DNA of 64,000 nucleotides from Palaemon carinicauda (lineage: Eukaryota; Arthropoda; Malacostraca; Decapoda; Palaemonidae): positions 68,468,351 to 68,532,350 of the forward strand of contig NC_090739.1 in the NCBI RefSeq assembly GCF_036898095.1, written 5' to 3'. Positions 63,961-64,000 of this stretch are shown piece after piece; the stretch's first letter is position 1; every line of letters starts with the position of its first letter. The translations under genes were made by a program, and so were the position numbers. The notes beneath the pieces are model-generated. The model made no database searches. It was not told where the DNA came from and saw only the letters and a list, made by a program, of their open reading frames with translations.

Positions 63961-64000
63961 CGCTTCATTCCCTTCCCCACAAACACATTACAGCGAGGCT

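Overview
This is nuclear DNA from a large, repeat-rich animal genome, most likely a decapod crustacean (shrimp, crayfish or crab). The grounds are the AT-rich base composition, about 25 long (GA)n/(CT)n tracts and many (TA)n tracts, several degraded LINE families, tRNA-derived and LINE-tailed short repeats of types I associate with decapods, and one exon pair of arthropod type. The species assignment is inference. I saw no bacterial genes, rRNA genes, intact tRNA genes or CRISPR arrays.

The only host gene I can support is the 5' end of the Nck/Dreadlocks (dock) SH2-SH3 adaptor on the minus strand. A first coding exon (about 37.3-37.16 kb) holds an ATG with an upstream in-frame stop and a consensus donor. 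It is joined in matching phase, across a roughly 10.7 kb intron, to an exon at 26,488-26,284 that encodes a complete first SH3 domain. Most of 1-37 kb is therefore probably intron of this gene. It is filled with microsatellites, LINE tails (1.05, 2.8-3.5, 5.5, 26.8 kb), short LINE-tailed repeats (8.5 and 13.8 kb), a tRNA-related SINE (22.4 kb), a 29-bp minisatellite (23.1 kb) and a tandem duplication (18.9 kb). I did not find the later dock exons.

From 39.9 to 49.0 kb lies a graveyard of non-LTR retrotransposons: a plus-strand LINE lacking RT motif A, three minus-strand relicts lying head to tail with (TA)n tracts at two junctions, and two copies of the first family placed head to head with expanded (ATT)/(TAA) tails.

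From 51.3 to the end is a GC-richer retroelement-like sequence. It encodes a Gag-like protein with a C-x2-C-x10-C-x2-C zinc ribbon and Ser/Pro-rich repeats, with the ribbon region present three times, each time broken. Two Tigger/pogo DNA transposons (3.9 kb each, same orientation, about 120 bp apart) are inserted in it. Copy 1 has a transposase frame open except for one TGA. Copy 2 has two 1-base deletions and a TAG at the same codon. Both carry the same post-CDS hairpins and internal microsatellites.

I did not find a convincing new biological system. The points most worth following are the shared nonsense codon and conserved hairpins of the Tigger pair, the reiterated Gag-like ribbon element, and a 58-codon ORF with a predicted membrane helix at 5.9 kb.
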